DNA of 61,747 nucleotides, from positions 1 to 61,747 of the forward strand of contig NZ_AOIP01000019.1 in NCBI RefSeq assembly GCF_000337535.1. Direction: 5' to 3'. The DNA is from Natrialba aegyptia DSM 13077. GTDB taxonomy: Archaea > Halobacteriota > Halobacteria > Halobacteriales > Natrialbaceae. Positions 18,293 to 26,677 of the stretch are shown piece by piece. The position numbers and the translations under genes were made by a program. Position 1 is the first letter of the stretch, and each line of letters opens with the position of its first letter. The notes below the pieces were generated by a model. The model did no database searches. It saw only the letters and a list, made by a program, of their open reading frames with translations, and was not told the origin of the DNA.

Positions 18293-19093
18293 TCACGCTG
18301 TCAGATCCAGCCGACTGAACTCGGTCTCGGAGAGCCCGGCGACGCCGAGCGTCTCTTCGTGGGCGTCGGTGCCGCCAGTCGCGAGGAGGTCGTACCGCTC
18401 GATGGCCCGCTCGACCGGCGTGCGATCAACCGGGCGGCCGTAGGGATACGCGAGTTCAACGGCGTCGAGTTCTGCGGCGTATTCCAGCGCGCCGTCCGGG
18501 TCGGGATAGCGAAGCGGGTGGGCGAGCGAGACGAGTTGTGCGGCGTCCGCGAGTATTCGTCGACCCTCCTCGAACGACGGAACGTCGCGGGCGACGAAGC
18601 AGGGACCGCCGTCGCCGATGAGGTGCTCGAAGGCGTCCTCGTAGCCGTAGTCGGTGTTCGGATTGGCGTCGACGGCGCGGGCAACGTGCGGGCGGCCGAA
18701 GCCGTCGGTGACGGTAACGTCGAGGTCGATATCGAGACGGTCTTCGACGCGGTCGACGATGGCCCGGCCGCGCTCGATGCGGTTCTCCTGGATACGCGCC
18801 GTCAGCGATTCGAGTTCAGCCGTGGGTTCGATGCCGTAGGCGAGGAGGTCGACGCGCCGGTCGCCCCCGCCGGAAGCGCCGGTCTCGTCGCCGAGTTCGA
18901 CGCGGAGTTCGATGCCGTGGATGATGGTCACCCCGTCGCGTTCCGAGAGGGGGGCATCGAACGGTTGGAGGCGGTCGTGATCCGTGACGGCGACGACCGA
19001 GACGTCCGCTCGACGGGCAGCCGCGGGGACGTCCGCCAGTTCGAGGCTGCCGTCGGAGCAGGTCGTGTGGACGTGCAGGTCGGCGTAGGGCAT
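18293..19093 (-). CDS. PHP-domain phosphoesterase
   Basis: The 266-residue protein is a stand-alone PHP-domain hydrolase of the TrpH/YciV-like group. Metal motifs are DLHVHTTCSDGS (5-16), AVTDHDRL, GIELRVE, LAHP and GGTDAHEE near the C terminus, so all classic ligands are present. Related enzymes remove nucleotides from 3',5'-bisphosphonucleotides or act as 5'-3' exonucleases on short RNA, but the substrate here is not known. A TATA-like CTTTATCG lies about 25-30 bases upstream on the minus strand. It is distinct from the PHP protein at the start of the window. Confidence 0.88.
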   Translation of the reverse strand: MPYADLHVHTTCSDGSLELADVPAAARRADVSVVAVTDHDRLQPFDAPLSERDGVTIIHGIELRVELGDETGASGGGDRRVDLLAYGIEPTAELESLTARIQENRIERGRAIVDRVEDRLDIDLDVTVTDGFGRPHVARAVDANPNTDYGYEDAFEHLIGDGGPCFVARDVPSFEEGRRILADAAQLVSLAHPLRYPDPDGALEYAAELDAVELAYPYGRPVDRTPVERAIERYDLLATGGTDAHEETLGVAGLSETEFSRLDLTA

Positions 19094-19204
19094 GGCTCAT
19101 GCGAGCCGTCCCGGCGATAAAGACGTTTTCAGTGTCGGTTCGGTCGTGCGGTGTCGACCCATTCTAGCTGTATTAGGTCTTGGGTGGCACTAGGAATTCA
19201 TTAT

Positions 19205-19228
19205 GGACAATGTTTATAATCATTGTTC
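19205..19228 (+). promoter_or_regulatory. TATA box enclosed by an inverted repeat
   Basis: GGACAATG (19205-19212), TTTATAAT (19213-19220) and CATTGTTC (19221-19228) form an inverted repeat with ACAATG/CATTGT as perfect inner arms. The 8-base spacer is the TATA box. It lies 26-33 bases before the ATG at 19246, so a protein bound here would block TBP directly. Confidence 0.6.
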
Positions 19229-19245
19229 ACGGACAACTGGGTGTA

Positions 19246-19533
19246 ATGCTTTCAAACGGCACCGCCGAGGTCATCGACGACCACGAGTACCCCGCGACGA
19301 CCGAGGAACTGATCGAGGACTGTGGCGACCGCGTCCTCGAACTTCCGAACGGCTCCGAGACGGTCAGCGACGTACTCGCCCGCCTCGAGTCCGAAACCTT
19401 CGAATCGGCGGACGACGCCCACCTCACCGTCTACTCGGCCGTGAGCAACAAGGCCGTTGGCCGCGTCGGTTACAGCGACCGCGATCCGACGCCGGTCGGG
19501 AGTCCGTACTCGCCGGATGCCGTCTCGTTCTAG
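19246..19533 (+). CDS. Conserved haloarchaeal protein (DUF5789-like)
   Basis: The 95-residue acidic protein reads AEVIDDHEYPATTEELIEDCGD near the start and ends with the conserved-looking GRVGYSDRDPTPVGSPYSPDAVSF-type tail (positions 72-95). This matches my memory of a haloarchaeal family often labelled DUF5789, whose function is unknown. I choose the ATG at 19246 because the TATA box lies 26-33 bases upstream; the longer frame to 19180 would run across that promoter. The enclosing inverted repeat suggests tight regulation. Confidence 0.8.
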   Translation: MLSNGTAEVIDDHEYPATTEELIEDCGDRVLELPNGSETVSDVLARLESETFESADDAHLTVYSAVSNKAVGRVGYSDRDPTPVGSPYSPDAVSF

Positions 19534-19710
19534 GGCCACGGCACCCTTCCGTCCGTCCGAACCCTTCACAGCGTCCCTGATTCGGGTGATTACAGGCGTT
19601 CCTCATTCGGCGATCGCAGTGCCTCCTCATCCGGCTGATCGACGTCTCGCCACCGGATTCGATCGGCCAATGGACGGCAACGATTTAGCCACCGAGTGCT
19701 AACTAGACGC

Positions 19711-20136
19711 ATGCCAGAACACGTCCTCGTTCCGATCGACCGGTCACAGCGATCCCGGTCGGCGCTCACGTTCGCCGTCGAGGAGTACCCGGACGCGACG
19801 ATCACGCTCTTGCACGTCATCGACGTGGGGAACTTCTCCACGTACGGCACCGACGGAGCCATCTTCACGGACGAGTTCATCGATCAGCTCCGGGCGCACG
19901 GCACCGAACTGCTCGATGACGCCCGCAGCCAGGTTGCAGGTCGCGACGTGACGATCGAGACCGAACTCGAGATCGGGACGCCGGCACAGACGATTACCGA
20001 GTACGTCTCGACGCACGATATCGACCACGTCGTCATGGGGAGCCACGGTCGACACGGCGTCAGCCGGGTGCTCCTCGGGAGCGTCGCCGAGACGGTGACG
20101 CGGCGCTCGCCGGTCCCGGTGACGATCGTTCGGTGA
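19711..20136 (+). CDS. Universal stress protein (UspA family)
   Basis: The 141-residue protein has the single-domain Usp fold. It opens with MPEHVLVPIDRSQRS and contains the ATP-binding signature GSHGRHGVSRVLLGSVAE (G-x2-G-x9-G-S) near residue 111-128, so it is of the ATP-binding type. The start at 19711 agrees with a TATA-like CGATTTAGCC at 19681-19690. It is monocistronic and converges on the channel-like gene, with a GC-rich hairpin between them. Confidence 0.92.
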   Translation: MPEHVLVPIDRSQRSRSALTFAVEEYPDATITLLHVIDVGNFSTYGTDGAIFTDEFIDQLRAHGTELLDDARSQVAGRDVTIETELEIGTPAQTITEYVSTHDIDHVVMGSHGRHGVSRVLLGSVAETVTRRSPVPVTIVR

Positions 20137-20161
20137 GCCCGTTCCCGTTCCCGTTCGCGGC

Positions 20162-20194
20162 GGCGATCGGTCTCGAATATCTATCCCGATCGCC
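20162..20194. terminator. Hairpin between convergent usp and channel genes
   Basis: GGCGATCGG (20162-20170) and CCGATCGCC (20186-20194) are perfect 9-base arms with a 15-base AT-richer loop. The element fills most of the space between two convergent genes and could end transcription from both sides. Confidence 0.5.
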
Positions 20195-20202
20195 CCGTCC
20201 CA

Positions 20203-21273
20203 TCACTTCGCCGGCGGCCACTCCCACGCATCGGCCCGAACGACGCCCAGTAGCTTCCGTCGACGCTCCGATAGCTCTTCGAGCGCGGCATCGAATTCCT
20301 CGTCGGAAACGGTCGGAATCCCCTCCTCGCGCAGCCGATCGAGTTCGGGAGCGGGTGGCTCCTCCGCTGCGGGGTCGATAAAAGCCGTGTCCAACGTCTC
20401 GAGATAGCGATGGACGCTCGTGCGGGCGTCCTCGATCAGCGTTGGATTCGGCTGCTCTTCGTCGGGAATCCCGTGGCGAAAGAGCGTCAACGCGTCGTCC
20501 ATAATCGGGACGGCGACGGCGGAGGCCTGCATAGCCTGATCGCTGTGGTAGTAATGCAGGATCGGGTAGGACTTGTGCTGCTCCGCAAGGAGGCTGAGTT
20601 GGGAGGCGAGCGATTCGAGCGGGAGATCGAGTCCGCTGAACGGGTTCTGCGCCTCGCTGGCTCGCCCACCATCCGGGTGGCGGCTGTCGATTTCGGAATC
20701 GTAATCGGAAGCGGCAGCGTCGCCGGTCCAACTCGTCCGCACGAACGCCTCGCTCCGCTCGCCCAGCCCGGTCACGTCGCTGGCGAACGCTCGTTTTTCG
20801 GAAACCGCCCCGAGCACCGAGAGGACGTAGGACACCCCGAGCGTGACGAAGGCCATCCCCGTCGCCGTCGTGAACGAACTGACGAGTTCCCAGACTGAAC
20901 TCGTCGGCGTGTAGTCGCCGTTCCCGCTGGTGAACATCGTGTAGGCGACGTAGTAGAGCCGTCCGGCCCAGGTTGCGGGGTCGCCGGTCTGGCTGTCGAC
21001 GAGGGCTGTCGTGCCGCCGGCAAAGAGGAGCGTCCAGCCGAGCCAGATGAGTCCGATCCACATCGCGAGGGTGAGCGCGAGGATGATCGGGCCGGCGAGG
21101 CTGAGCGCGCGGGGGTGGTCGCCGGTGGCGCGTCGAAGGCCGTGCCAGACGCCGGTCGTGAGCCGACCGGACAGCGGGCCGGAACCCCCGTCGACCCAGA
21201 GCGTCGTCCAGAGTAAGTCGATGATGACGGCGGCCAGCACGACGAGTCCGGCAAGCAGAAACGGTGGGTGCAT
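20203..21273 (-). CDS. Two-TM potassium-channel-like protein (Ion_trans_2 type)
   Basis: The 356-residue protein has N-terminal hydrophobic helices (about 5-25, 58-88), a pore-loop-like segment at 110-123 and a following helix (about 130-155), then a long soluble domain (160-356). The filter region reads TSGNGDYTP (115-123) where K+ channels have TVGYGD, so Gly and Asp are kept but the Val/Tyr pair is replaced by Ser and Asn. Selectivity is therefore uncertain. The C-terminal part has no RCK/TrkA-N signature that I can see. It ends against the usp gene and starts about 200 bases after tbp on the same strand. Confidence 0.75.
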   Translation of the reverse strand: MHPPFLLAGLVVLAAVIIDLLWTTLWVDGGSGPLSGRLTTGVWHGLRRATGDHPRALSLAGPIILALTLAMWIGLIWLGWTLLFAGGTTALVDSQTGDPATWAGRLYYVAYTMFTSGNGDYTPTSSVWELVSSFTTATGMAFVTLGVSYVLSVLGAVSEKRAFASDVTGLGERSEAFVRTSWTGDAAASDYDSEIDSRHPDGGRASEAQNPFSGLDLPLESLASQLSLLAEQHKSYPILHYYHSDQAMQASAVAVPIMDDALTLFRHGIPDEEQPNPTLIEDARTSVHRYLETLDTAFIDPAAEEPPAPELDRLREEGIPTVSDEEFDAALEELSERRRKLLGVVRADAWEWPPAK

Positions 21274-21478
21274 TGATCCGTCACACGACTACGGGATGGG
21301 GGACCGTCAACGATGGGCCAGCGACGGACGACAGCGGGCGATCGACGCGAGGAGTGACAGAGTAAGGTGGAGTGGAGACCGGTGGAAAACGAGGGATGGG
21401 CGACGAAACGGAAACGGGGGCGATAGCGGCAGCGTCGACACTCGAACCGTCGGCGTCGGAAACGAAAGTCGAGTCGCG

Positions 21479-22039
21479 TTACTCGAGCAGGCCGAGATCC
21501 TCGAGTCGGGAGACGATCTTGTCGACCGCGTGTTCGGCGTCTTTAGGCTTCTTGCCGCCGGTAATGACGAGCTTGCCCGAACCGAAAAGCAGTGCGACGA
21601 CTTCGGGTTCGTCGAGGCGGTAGACGAGACCGGGGAACTGCTCCGGTTCGTACTCGATGTTTTCGAGCCCCAGGCCGATCGCGATTGCGTTCAGGTTGAG
21701 GTTCCGCCCGAGGTCGGCCGAGGTGACGATGTTCTGGACGACGATTTCGGGGTCTTCGTTGACCTGAATCTGGAGTTCACGGAGCTTATCGAAGACGATA
21801 CGAAGGCTCTCGTGGACGTCGTCGGTGCTCTTTGCCCCGGTGCAGACGATCTTCCCCGAGCGGAAGATCAGGGCGGCGGATTTGGGATTCTGCGTCCGGT
21901 AGACGAGACCGGGGAACTGTTCTGGGTCGTAGTCGGCCCCCTCTAAGTCCATCGCGACGCTTTGGAGGTCGAGTTCCTGCCCGATGCCGGTCGACGCCAC
22001 CACGTTTTCGATGTTGATGGTGTCCTTCGGATCCGTCAT
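21479..22039 (-). CDS. tbp: TATA-box-binding protein
   Basis: The 186-residue protein has the two direct repeats of TBP: a first repeat with PGLVYRTQNPKSAALIFRSGK, and a second with PGLVYRLDEPEVVALLFGSGK (about 90 residues later). The C-terminal acidic tail is short (EDLGLLE). TBP with TFB recruits RNA polymerase at TATA boxes. Haloarchaea often carry several tbp genes; this one looks like a full-length, canonical copy. Its own promoter has a strong TTTATAAA on the minus strand 28-35 bases before the ATG. Confidence 0.97.
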   Translation of the reverse strand: MTDPKDTINIENVVASTGIGQELDLQSVAMDLEGADYDPEQFPGLVYRTQNPKSAALIFRSGKIVCTGAKSTDDVHESLRIVFDKLRELQIQVNEDPEIVVQNIVTSADLGRNLNLNAIAIGLGLENIEYEPEQFPGLVYRLDEPEVVALLFGSGKLVITGGKKPKDAEHAVDKIVSRLEDLGLLE

Positions 22040-22066
22040 AAGTCGCTTAAAAAGACGTATTTAAGG

Positions 22067-22074
22067 TTTATAAA
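22067..22074 (-). promoter_or_regulatory. TATA box of tbp
   Basis: TTTATAAA is centred about 31 bases upstream of the tbp ATG (22039). A second AT-rich block lies closer to the gene (22048-22064). Confidence 0.6.
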
Positions 22075-22207
22075 GCTTGGTACCGACACCTGATATATCC
22101 GGTTCATTCAGTACGGGGCGGTCGTGACCGGCAATCGAGGCGAAGCCGACGCCGGCCGTGCCACTGAAAACGGTAGGCTCATACTCGGCCCGCGGTGACG
22201 ACTCATC

Positions 22208-23284
22208 GTGTACTTCCTCGAGTTCGGCGGCGAGGACGACGCCTTTGCGGCCCGCGAGGCCCGTAGCGCCGCGAGCGACGTGCGACGGATCGCGCCCGGA
22301 CTCGGCGTCGCGCGCGGCATCGCGTCAGAGCGGGTCCGCGGACTGGCCTACACCCACCGCGCGAGCGAGTTACTGGGTCGAACCGACGCCGACGCCGACC
22401 TCGAAAGCGCCCGCGCGCTGCTCGACGCGGCGACACTCGATCGCGAGCCGCCGGGAACCGTCGCCGTCCGCGCGACGGACGTGCACGGCTCGACCGGCAT
22501 CAGTACTGCGCGCGCCGAACGTGAACTCGGGCAGGTGCTGGTCGATCGCGGGTTCGAGGTCGATCTCGACGACCCGGACCACCTCTTGCGAGCCGTGTTT
22601 TCGACCGCGTCCGCGGACGGGTCGACGGCGGGGGACGGTGACGGGGAGAAAGCGGGAGACTCAAACCGGGGCTCCGTCTGTGCCCTCGGCTGGCTCGCCG
22701 CCGAGAGCGTCCGCGACTTCGGCACTCGCGCCCCGACGGACAAGCCGTTCTTCCAGCCTGGCAGCATGGATCCGCTGCTCGCTCGTGCGGTCGCGAACAT
22801 CGCCGGCGCGCGCCCCGGCCGCACTCTCTTGGATCCGATGTGCGGCACCGGCGGCGTCCTCGTGGAAGCCGGCCTCGTCGGCGCGGACGTGATCGGCACC
22901 GACGCGCAGGCGAAGATGGCCCAGGGCGCACGAGAGAACCTGACCGCCTTTCTCGATCGCGACGAGCCCTCGCCCATCGGCGTCGAGCGCGGCACCTGGC
23001 ACGTCGGCCGCGGCGACGGCACGCGCCTGCCGCTCGCCGACGACGCCGTCGACAGCGTGATCTTCGACGCCCCCTACGGCCGCCAGTCGAAGATCGACAC
23101 CCATCGACTCGAGGATCTCGTCGCCGGCGCGCTCGCCGAGGCCCGTCGCGTCGCCTCACGGGCCGTCGTCGTCGCCGATCGATCCTGGGAGCGGGAAGCG
23201 CGGGCCGCTGGCTGGGAACTCGAGGCGACTTTCGAGCGACGAGTTCACCGATCGTTGACGCGGTACGTGCTGGTGCTCCAATAG
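22208..23284 (+). CDS. trmG10: tRNA (guanine(10)-N2)-dimethyltransferase (Trm-G10)
   Basis: The 358-residue protein starts at a GTG (GTG TAC TTC). It has an N-terminal THUMP-containing region (about 50-130), a hydrophilic insertion (about 135-155), and a Rossmann methyltransferase domain with LLDPMCGTGGVLVEA (207-221) and the catalytic DAPYGRQS (287-294), a variant of the N2-guanine DPPY motif. This pairing is typical of archaeal Trm-G10, which makes m2(2)G10 in tRNA. It is divergent from tbp. The next small membrane gene starts 9 bases after the stop. Confidence 0.9.
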   Translation: MYFLEFGGEDDAFAAREARSAASDVRRIAPGLGVARGIASERVRGLAYTHRASELLGRTDADADLESARALLDAATLDREPPGTVAVRATDVHGSTGISTARAERELGQVLVDRGFEVDLDDPDHLLRAVFSTASADGSTAGDGDGEKAGDSNRGSVCALGWLAAESVRDFGTRAPTDKPFFQPGSMDPLLARAVANIAGARPGRTLLDPMCGTGGVLVEAGLVGADVIGTDAQAKMAQGARENLTAFLDRDEPSPIGVERGTWHVGRGDGTRLPLADDAVDSVIFDAPYGRQSKIDTHRLEDLVAGALAEARRVASRAVVVADRSWEREARAAGWELEATFERRVHRSLTRYVLVLQ

Positions 23285-23293
23285 ACTATCCAA

Positions 23294-23665
23294 ATGCTCG
23301 CTGAGCGGCTACCGACACGACAGAAGCGGTGGCTCGTCGCCGGAGCCGTGCCCGTCATCTCCGGGGGTCCGATTATCGATGCTCTTCTCGCCGGCCGGCT
23401 TCCCGCACTCGAGCACCTTCTCACCGCTGGTGTGGTGACTATATCCTTTATGATATATCTCTGTTGGCCGTCGATCTCCGCCGACAATCGCGCGGCTGGG
23501 GTCACATTGCTTGTAGCCGGCCTCGGAATCGTGTGGGTGAGCAAGACCGGACTCGGAACGCGGCCAGGACGAAATGCGCTCGGTGGTGTCCTTCTCGTTC
23601 TCTACGGCGTGATGCTGCTCGTTCGTCCCGGGTTGTTCGAGCGCATAATCTCTTCTGAATCGTGA
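23294..23665 (+). CDS. Small membrane protein (123 aa), unknown
   Basis: The protein has about four hydrophobic stretches (13-30, 40-60, 65-83, 93-110) and no recognisable motif. It starts 9 bases after trmG10, so it is probably co-transcribed. Codon use is somewhat less GC-rich than in its neighbours. A hairpin followed by TTT lies 20 bases after the stop. Confidence 0.65.
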   Translation: MLAERLPTRQKRWLVAGAVPVISGGPIIDALLAGRLPALEHLLTAGVVTISFMIYLCWPSISADNRAAGVTLLVAGLGIVWVSKTGLGTRPGRNALGGVLLVLYGVMLLVRPGLFERIISSES

Positions 23666-23684
23666 TTGCCGTGGATTCGGGAGT

Positions 23685-23703
23685 CGCTCGTAGCCGAGCG
23701 TTT
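23685..23703. terminator. Hairpin with T-run between convergent genes
   Basis: CGCTCG (23685-23690), loop TAGC, CGAGCG (23695-23700), then TTT. It lies between the small membrane gene and the convergent thioesterase. Confidence 0.5.
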
Positions 23704-23726
23704 GGGCACGTGCAACGCCCCCTCCG

Positions 23727-24164
23727 TCAGTAATCCGCCGCGAGCGCTCGCTCGCGGAGTTGCTCGCCCTCGTCCGTTTCGACGCCGAGTTCGGGTACTG
23801 GGATGGGAGCCCCGTCGTCGTCGATCGCGACGAAGGTAAACGACGATTCGGTCGTCTTTTCGGTCTCGCCGGTTCGCGGATTCTCGCGCCAGGCTCGAAG
23901 TGCGACGTGGACGCTCGTTCGCCCCGCATCGTAGACGTACGCTTCGACCAGCGCCGTGTCGCCGATCTGGACCGGGCGCTCGAACGAGAGGCTGTCGACC
24001 CGCGCGGTGACGCAGGTTTCGCCGGCAAAGCGCATCGCCGCCATCCCGCCGACCTCGTCGAGCCACTTCATCAGATTACCGCCGTGGAGCGTGCCGTTGC
24101 TGTTTGCGTGGTTCGGCTGGACGGGAAAGCGATTCTGAATATGCGTTTCGCGAACCGTTGGCAT
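23727..24164 (-). CDS. Acyl-CoA thioesterase (hotdog fold)
   Basis: The 145-residue protein is a single hotdog-domain acyl-CoA thioesterase of the YciA/BACH type. The active-site region NHANSNGTLHGGNLMKWLDE (about 18-37) with the catalytic Asp in the HGGxxMKWxDE helix is clear, followed by GMAAMRFAG and the strand with VDSLSFERPV. These enzymes hydrolyse acyl-CoA to free acid and CoA. I take the ATG at 24164; the frame upstream lacks hotdog sequence. It lies downstream of the RFC gene on the same strand but is separated by a long hairpin. Confidence 0.9.
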   Translation of the reverse strand: MPTVRETHIQNRFPVQPNHANSNGTLHGGNLMKWLDEVGGMAAMRFAGETCVTARVDSLSFERPVQIGDTALVEAYVYDAGRTSVHVALRAWRENPRTGETEKTTESSFTFVAIDDDGAPIPVPELGVETDEGEQLRERALAADY

Positions 24165-24281
24165 ACCGGCCCTTCGCCCGACGGGGTGAAGAAATTTGCT
24201 TCGATCGGCCGCCTCACGAGGCACCCTCGTCGCCCGACGAGCACGAACTCGGGACGCGTTCGCTACGATGTCGGCCATCAC

Positions 24282-24357
24282 ACGGACTGCTGTAAGTCAT
24301 TTCCGGCGCAACCGCGCCCGTCCTGCGGTTAGCCGGGAAATCGTTACAGCAGACCGT
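24282..24357 (-). ncRNA. Long imperfect hairpin directly after the RFC stop codon
   Basis: A 76-base inverted repeat has these paired blocks: ACGG/CCGT, CTGCTGTAA/TTACAGCAG, ATTTCC/GGAAAT, GGC/GCC and AACCGC/GCGGTT. The loop is 9 bases (24316-24324), with small bulges between blocks (about 28 base pairs in all). It begins one base after the RFC stop on the minus strand. It may be a strong terminator, a 3'-UTR-derived RNA or a MITE-like remnant; the type label is provisional. Confidence 0.45.
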
Positions 24358-24358
24358 A

Positions 24359-25363
24359 TCAGGCGTCCCGCCCGAGTTCAGCCAGCAGGTGCGAGACGTG
24401 GATGCGATCGCTCGTACCTTCGTGCATCTCGAACTCGATATCCGCGGCCAGGCGGTGTATTCGGGCCAGTTTCGCCCCCTGATAGCGCTTGCGTGCGAGT
24501 TCCAGAACGGAGTCGAGAACTTCCTCGCCGTCTAATCCCTCGTCGACGAGCATGTCGTCCAGCGTCTTTCGCGCGTCGCTGAACTCGCCGGCTTCCGCGT
24601 CGTCGAGCATGGATTCGATCTCGTCGTCCAGCCCGACTTCGCCGATCGTCTCGTAGGCCGCCTGCATCGTGAGTTCACCGTCGTCCTCGACGGTCGTCTG
24701 CGCCGCCAGAATGGCCTGCCGAAGGTTACCGTCGGCGTAGCCGGCGACGAACTCGAGGCCGTCGTCGTCGTATTCGACGGCTTCGGCCTCGACGATGCGT
24801 TCGAGGACGGTGACGGTTTCGGCGGTCGTCGGCGAGCGAAAGGAGACGGGAAAACACCGCGACCGGATCGGCGGAATGAGCTTCGTCGGCTGGCGAGTAG
24901 CGACGATGAACTGCGTCGTTCGGTGGTGTTGTTCCATGATCCGTCGCAGGGCCTGCTGGAAGTCCTCGCGGACGTCCTCGGCGTTGTCGAGCAGGATCGT
25001 CTTGTACTCTCCCGAGACGGAGGCGTAGCTCGCGGATTCTTTGAGAACGCGATTGATCATGTCGCGTTTGGACATCGAGGAGCGGCCGACGAGGAACTGC
25101 GAGAATCGCGGGTCGTTCTTGATTTCGGTCTTCGTCCGACCGAAGAAGTCGGCGACGTTGATCTCGACCAGATCGTTGTCCGGGTCCGCATGCGCTTCGC
25201 GGGCGAGTGCGCGCGCCGCCGCAGTCTTACCGCTTCCGGGCGGCCCCTGCAACAGGAGGTTGATCGGCTCGTCGACGGCCCGCTCTAGGTACTCGCGGGC
25301 GTCGTCCTGTGGCAACTCGGCCAACTCGGGCGCGTACGTGTCGGTCCACAGCGGCGCGTCCAT
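24359..25363 (-). CDS. rfcC: Replication factor C small subunit, divergent paralog
   Basis: The 334-residue AAA+ protein has Walker A GPPGSGKT (40-47), an RFC-box-like NVADFFG, sensor and Arg-finger motif SRC (168-170) and the C-terminal collar domain. Walker B reads ILLDNAED (123-130), so the usual acidic glutamate of the DExx box is Asn. That points to a subunit that binds ATP but hydrolyses it poorly. Haloarchaea carry two small RFC subunits and one large one; this looks like the second small subunit, often called RfcC. It would load PCNA with the partners encoded elsewhere. The gene name is by resemblance. Confidence 0.85.
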   Translation of the reverse strand: MDAPLWTDTYAPELAELPQDDAREYLERAVDEPINLLLQGPPGSGKTAAARALAREAHADPDNDLVEINVADFFGRTKTEIKNDPRFSQFLVGRSSMSKRDMINRVLKESASYASVSGEYKTILLDNAEDVREDFQQALRRIMEQHHRTTQFIVATRQPTKLIPPIRSRCFPVSFRSPTTAETVTVLERIVEAEAVEYDDDGLEFVAGYADGNLRQAILAAQTTVEDDGELTMQAAYETIGEVGLDDEIESMLDDAEAGEFSDARKTLDDMLVDEGLDGEEVLDSVLELARKRYQGAKLARIHRLAADIEFEMHEGTSDRIHVSHLLAELGRDA

Positions 25364-25402
25364 CGACGGGTGCTATGGTCGGAACGGGTAAGAATCGGTC
25401 GA

Positions 25403-26515
25403 TTACTCCGCGTCAGTCGTCGGCCCGCCTGGTGTCGTTCCAATCGTGAACGTCGTCTCGATTCGATCGCCGCCCTCCTCGTACGGCGATGCCGATTCGG
25501 GTGTGTCGGGATCACCCTCGTAGACGACGGCGGTGAGGTCGGTGTCCTCGTCGACGGAGACGTTTTCCGGGACCGAGATGCGGACCTCCTCGTGCTCGCC
25601 GGAGTCGAGTTCATCGCTCGTGGCGAGTATCTCGCCGCTGTCGTTTTCGACGGCGACGAATCCCTCGGCGGGCGTCGCGACGTCGGTGATGATGCGGTCC
25701 GTGGTCGCGTTCGTCACCTCGATACCGGGGTCAGTGTGGAACTCGAACTCGACGAGTTCGACTGTGCCGTCGCGGTTCGTTTGGACGCTGAGGGGGTGCT
25801 CGCCCGGCGGCGTGCCGCGGGTATCGACCTCGAAGGTGAGTTCGGTCGTCTCGCCGCCGTCAAGATCGACGGACTGCCACTCGACGAGTTGGCCGTCGAG
25901 CCGAAGTTCGACGTTCTGTTGGGCGCGGATGTCGGTCGGATTCCGCACGGTGACGGTGACGTTCATCGTCTCGTTCGTCGTCGCGGTGTCCGGAACGTCG
26001 AGCGAGTCGATGACGAACGAATCGCCGAGCGCGTCGTCAGTCTCGTCTGCGGTGACCGTCGCGGTGGCGCTGACCGGATAGCCGGCGTCGAGATACGGAC
26101 GGTCTTCCTCGCCGTCGCTCTCCCCGTAGGTGTACGTTTCGTCGTCGTCGGTGTCCTGATGGACCGTCGCGGTGAGTCGCCCGAGCAGTTCGCGGTCGGC
26201 ATCGTCGGCTAGTTCGACCGTGACGTTCTCGTGGGTGCCCGCTTCGAGCGGCTCGGAGACCGCGATCGATTCCGACCCGTCACTGTTGGCGGTAATGACG
26301 ACGAACCCGCCGTCAGACAGGCTCACCTCGTCGATCGTGACCGCCGTTCCGTTGCCCTGTTGATCCGTGAACTCGATCGATGCTTCGGGGTCTTCCTCGA
26401 TCCCGAAGAGGGTGGGTGCCTGCCCGACGACGATTCCGGCGGCCAGGACGATCATGATCGCGATCAGGATGGCGACGACGCGTTTGATAGTACCGAAAGT
26501 CGATCTCGAACTCAT
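25403..26515 (-). CDS. Membrane-anchored protein with two DUF7282-like domains flanking a CARDB-like domain
   Basis: The 370-residue protein has an N-terminal hydrophobic helix (about 13-34) and a very acidic extracellular part. Two similar domains (about 40-150 and 275-360) share GGFV/EGFV, a central ESIAVSEPLEAGTHENV-like strand and a DTDxDExYxYGE / DPDTPESASPYEEGG loop. Between them lies a CARDB-like beta domain (about 165-265) with VTVTVRNPTD. Such proteins are common on haloarchaeal surfaces; the role is unknown. The start is the ATG at 26515 before the membrane helix. It is divergent from rnz. Confidence 0.75.
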   Translation of the reverse strand: MSSRSTFGTIKRVVAILIAIMIVLAAGIVVGQAPTLFGIEEDPEASIEFTDQQGNGTAVTIDEVSLSDGGFVVITANSDGSESIAVSEPLEAGTHENVTVELADDADRELLGRLTATVHQDTDDDETYTYGESDGEEDRPYLDAGYPVSATATVTADETDDALGDSFVIDSLDVPDTATTNETMNVTVTVRNPTDIRAQQNVELRLDGQLVEWQSVDLDGGETTELTFEVDTRGTPPGEHPLSVQTNRDGTVELVEFEFHTDPGIEVTNATTDRIITDVATPAEGFVAVENDSGEILATSDELDSGEHEEVRISVPENVSVDEDTDLTAVVYEGDPDTPESASPYEEGGDRIETTFTIGTTPGGPTTDAE

Positions 26516-26644
26516 TGGGTTGGGGGTGGATAGCGACCGGGGATACGGACTCGAATGACGTAAAACGCGCCGTCCGTTCACGGGTTTCGAGTCACTTCGA
26601 ACCGATCTGCGTCGGGTTGTCGCGCCGGGTCACGATTCGAAGCC

Positions 26645-26653
26645 GGTTTAGCC
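26645..26653 (+). promoter_or_regulatory. TATA-like element of rnz
   Basis: GGTTTAGCC lies 25-33 bases before the ATG at 26678. Confidence 0.5.
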
Positions 26654-26677
26654 GCGGCCCGCCCAACACCCTACCAG

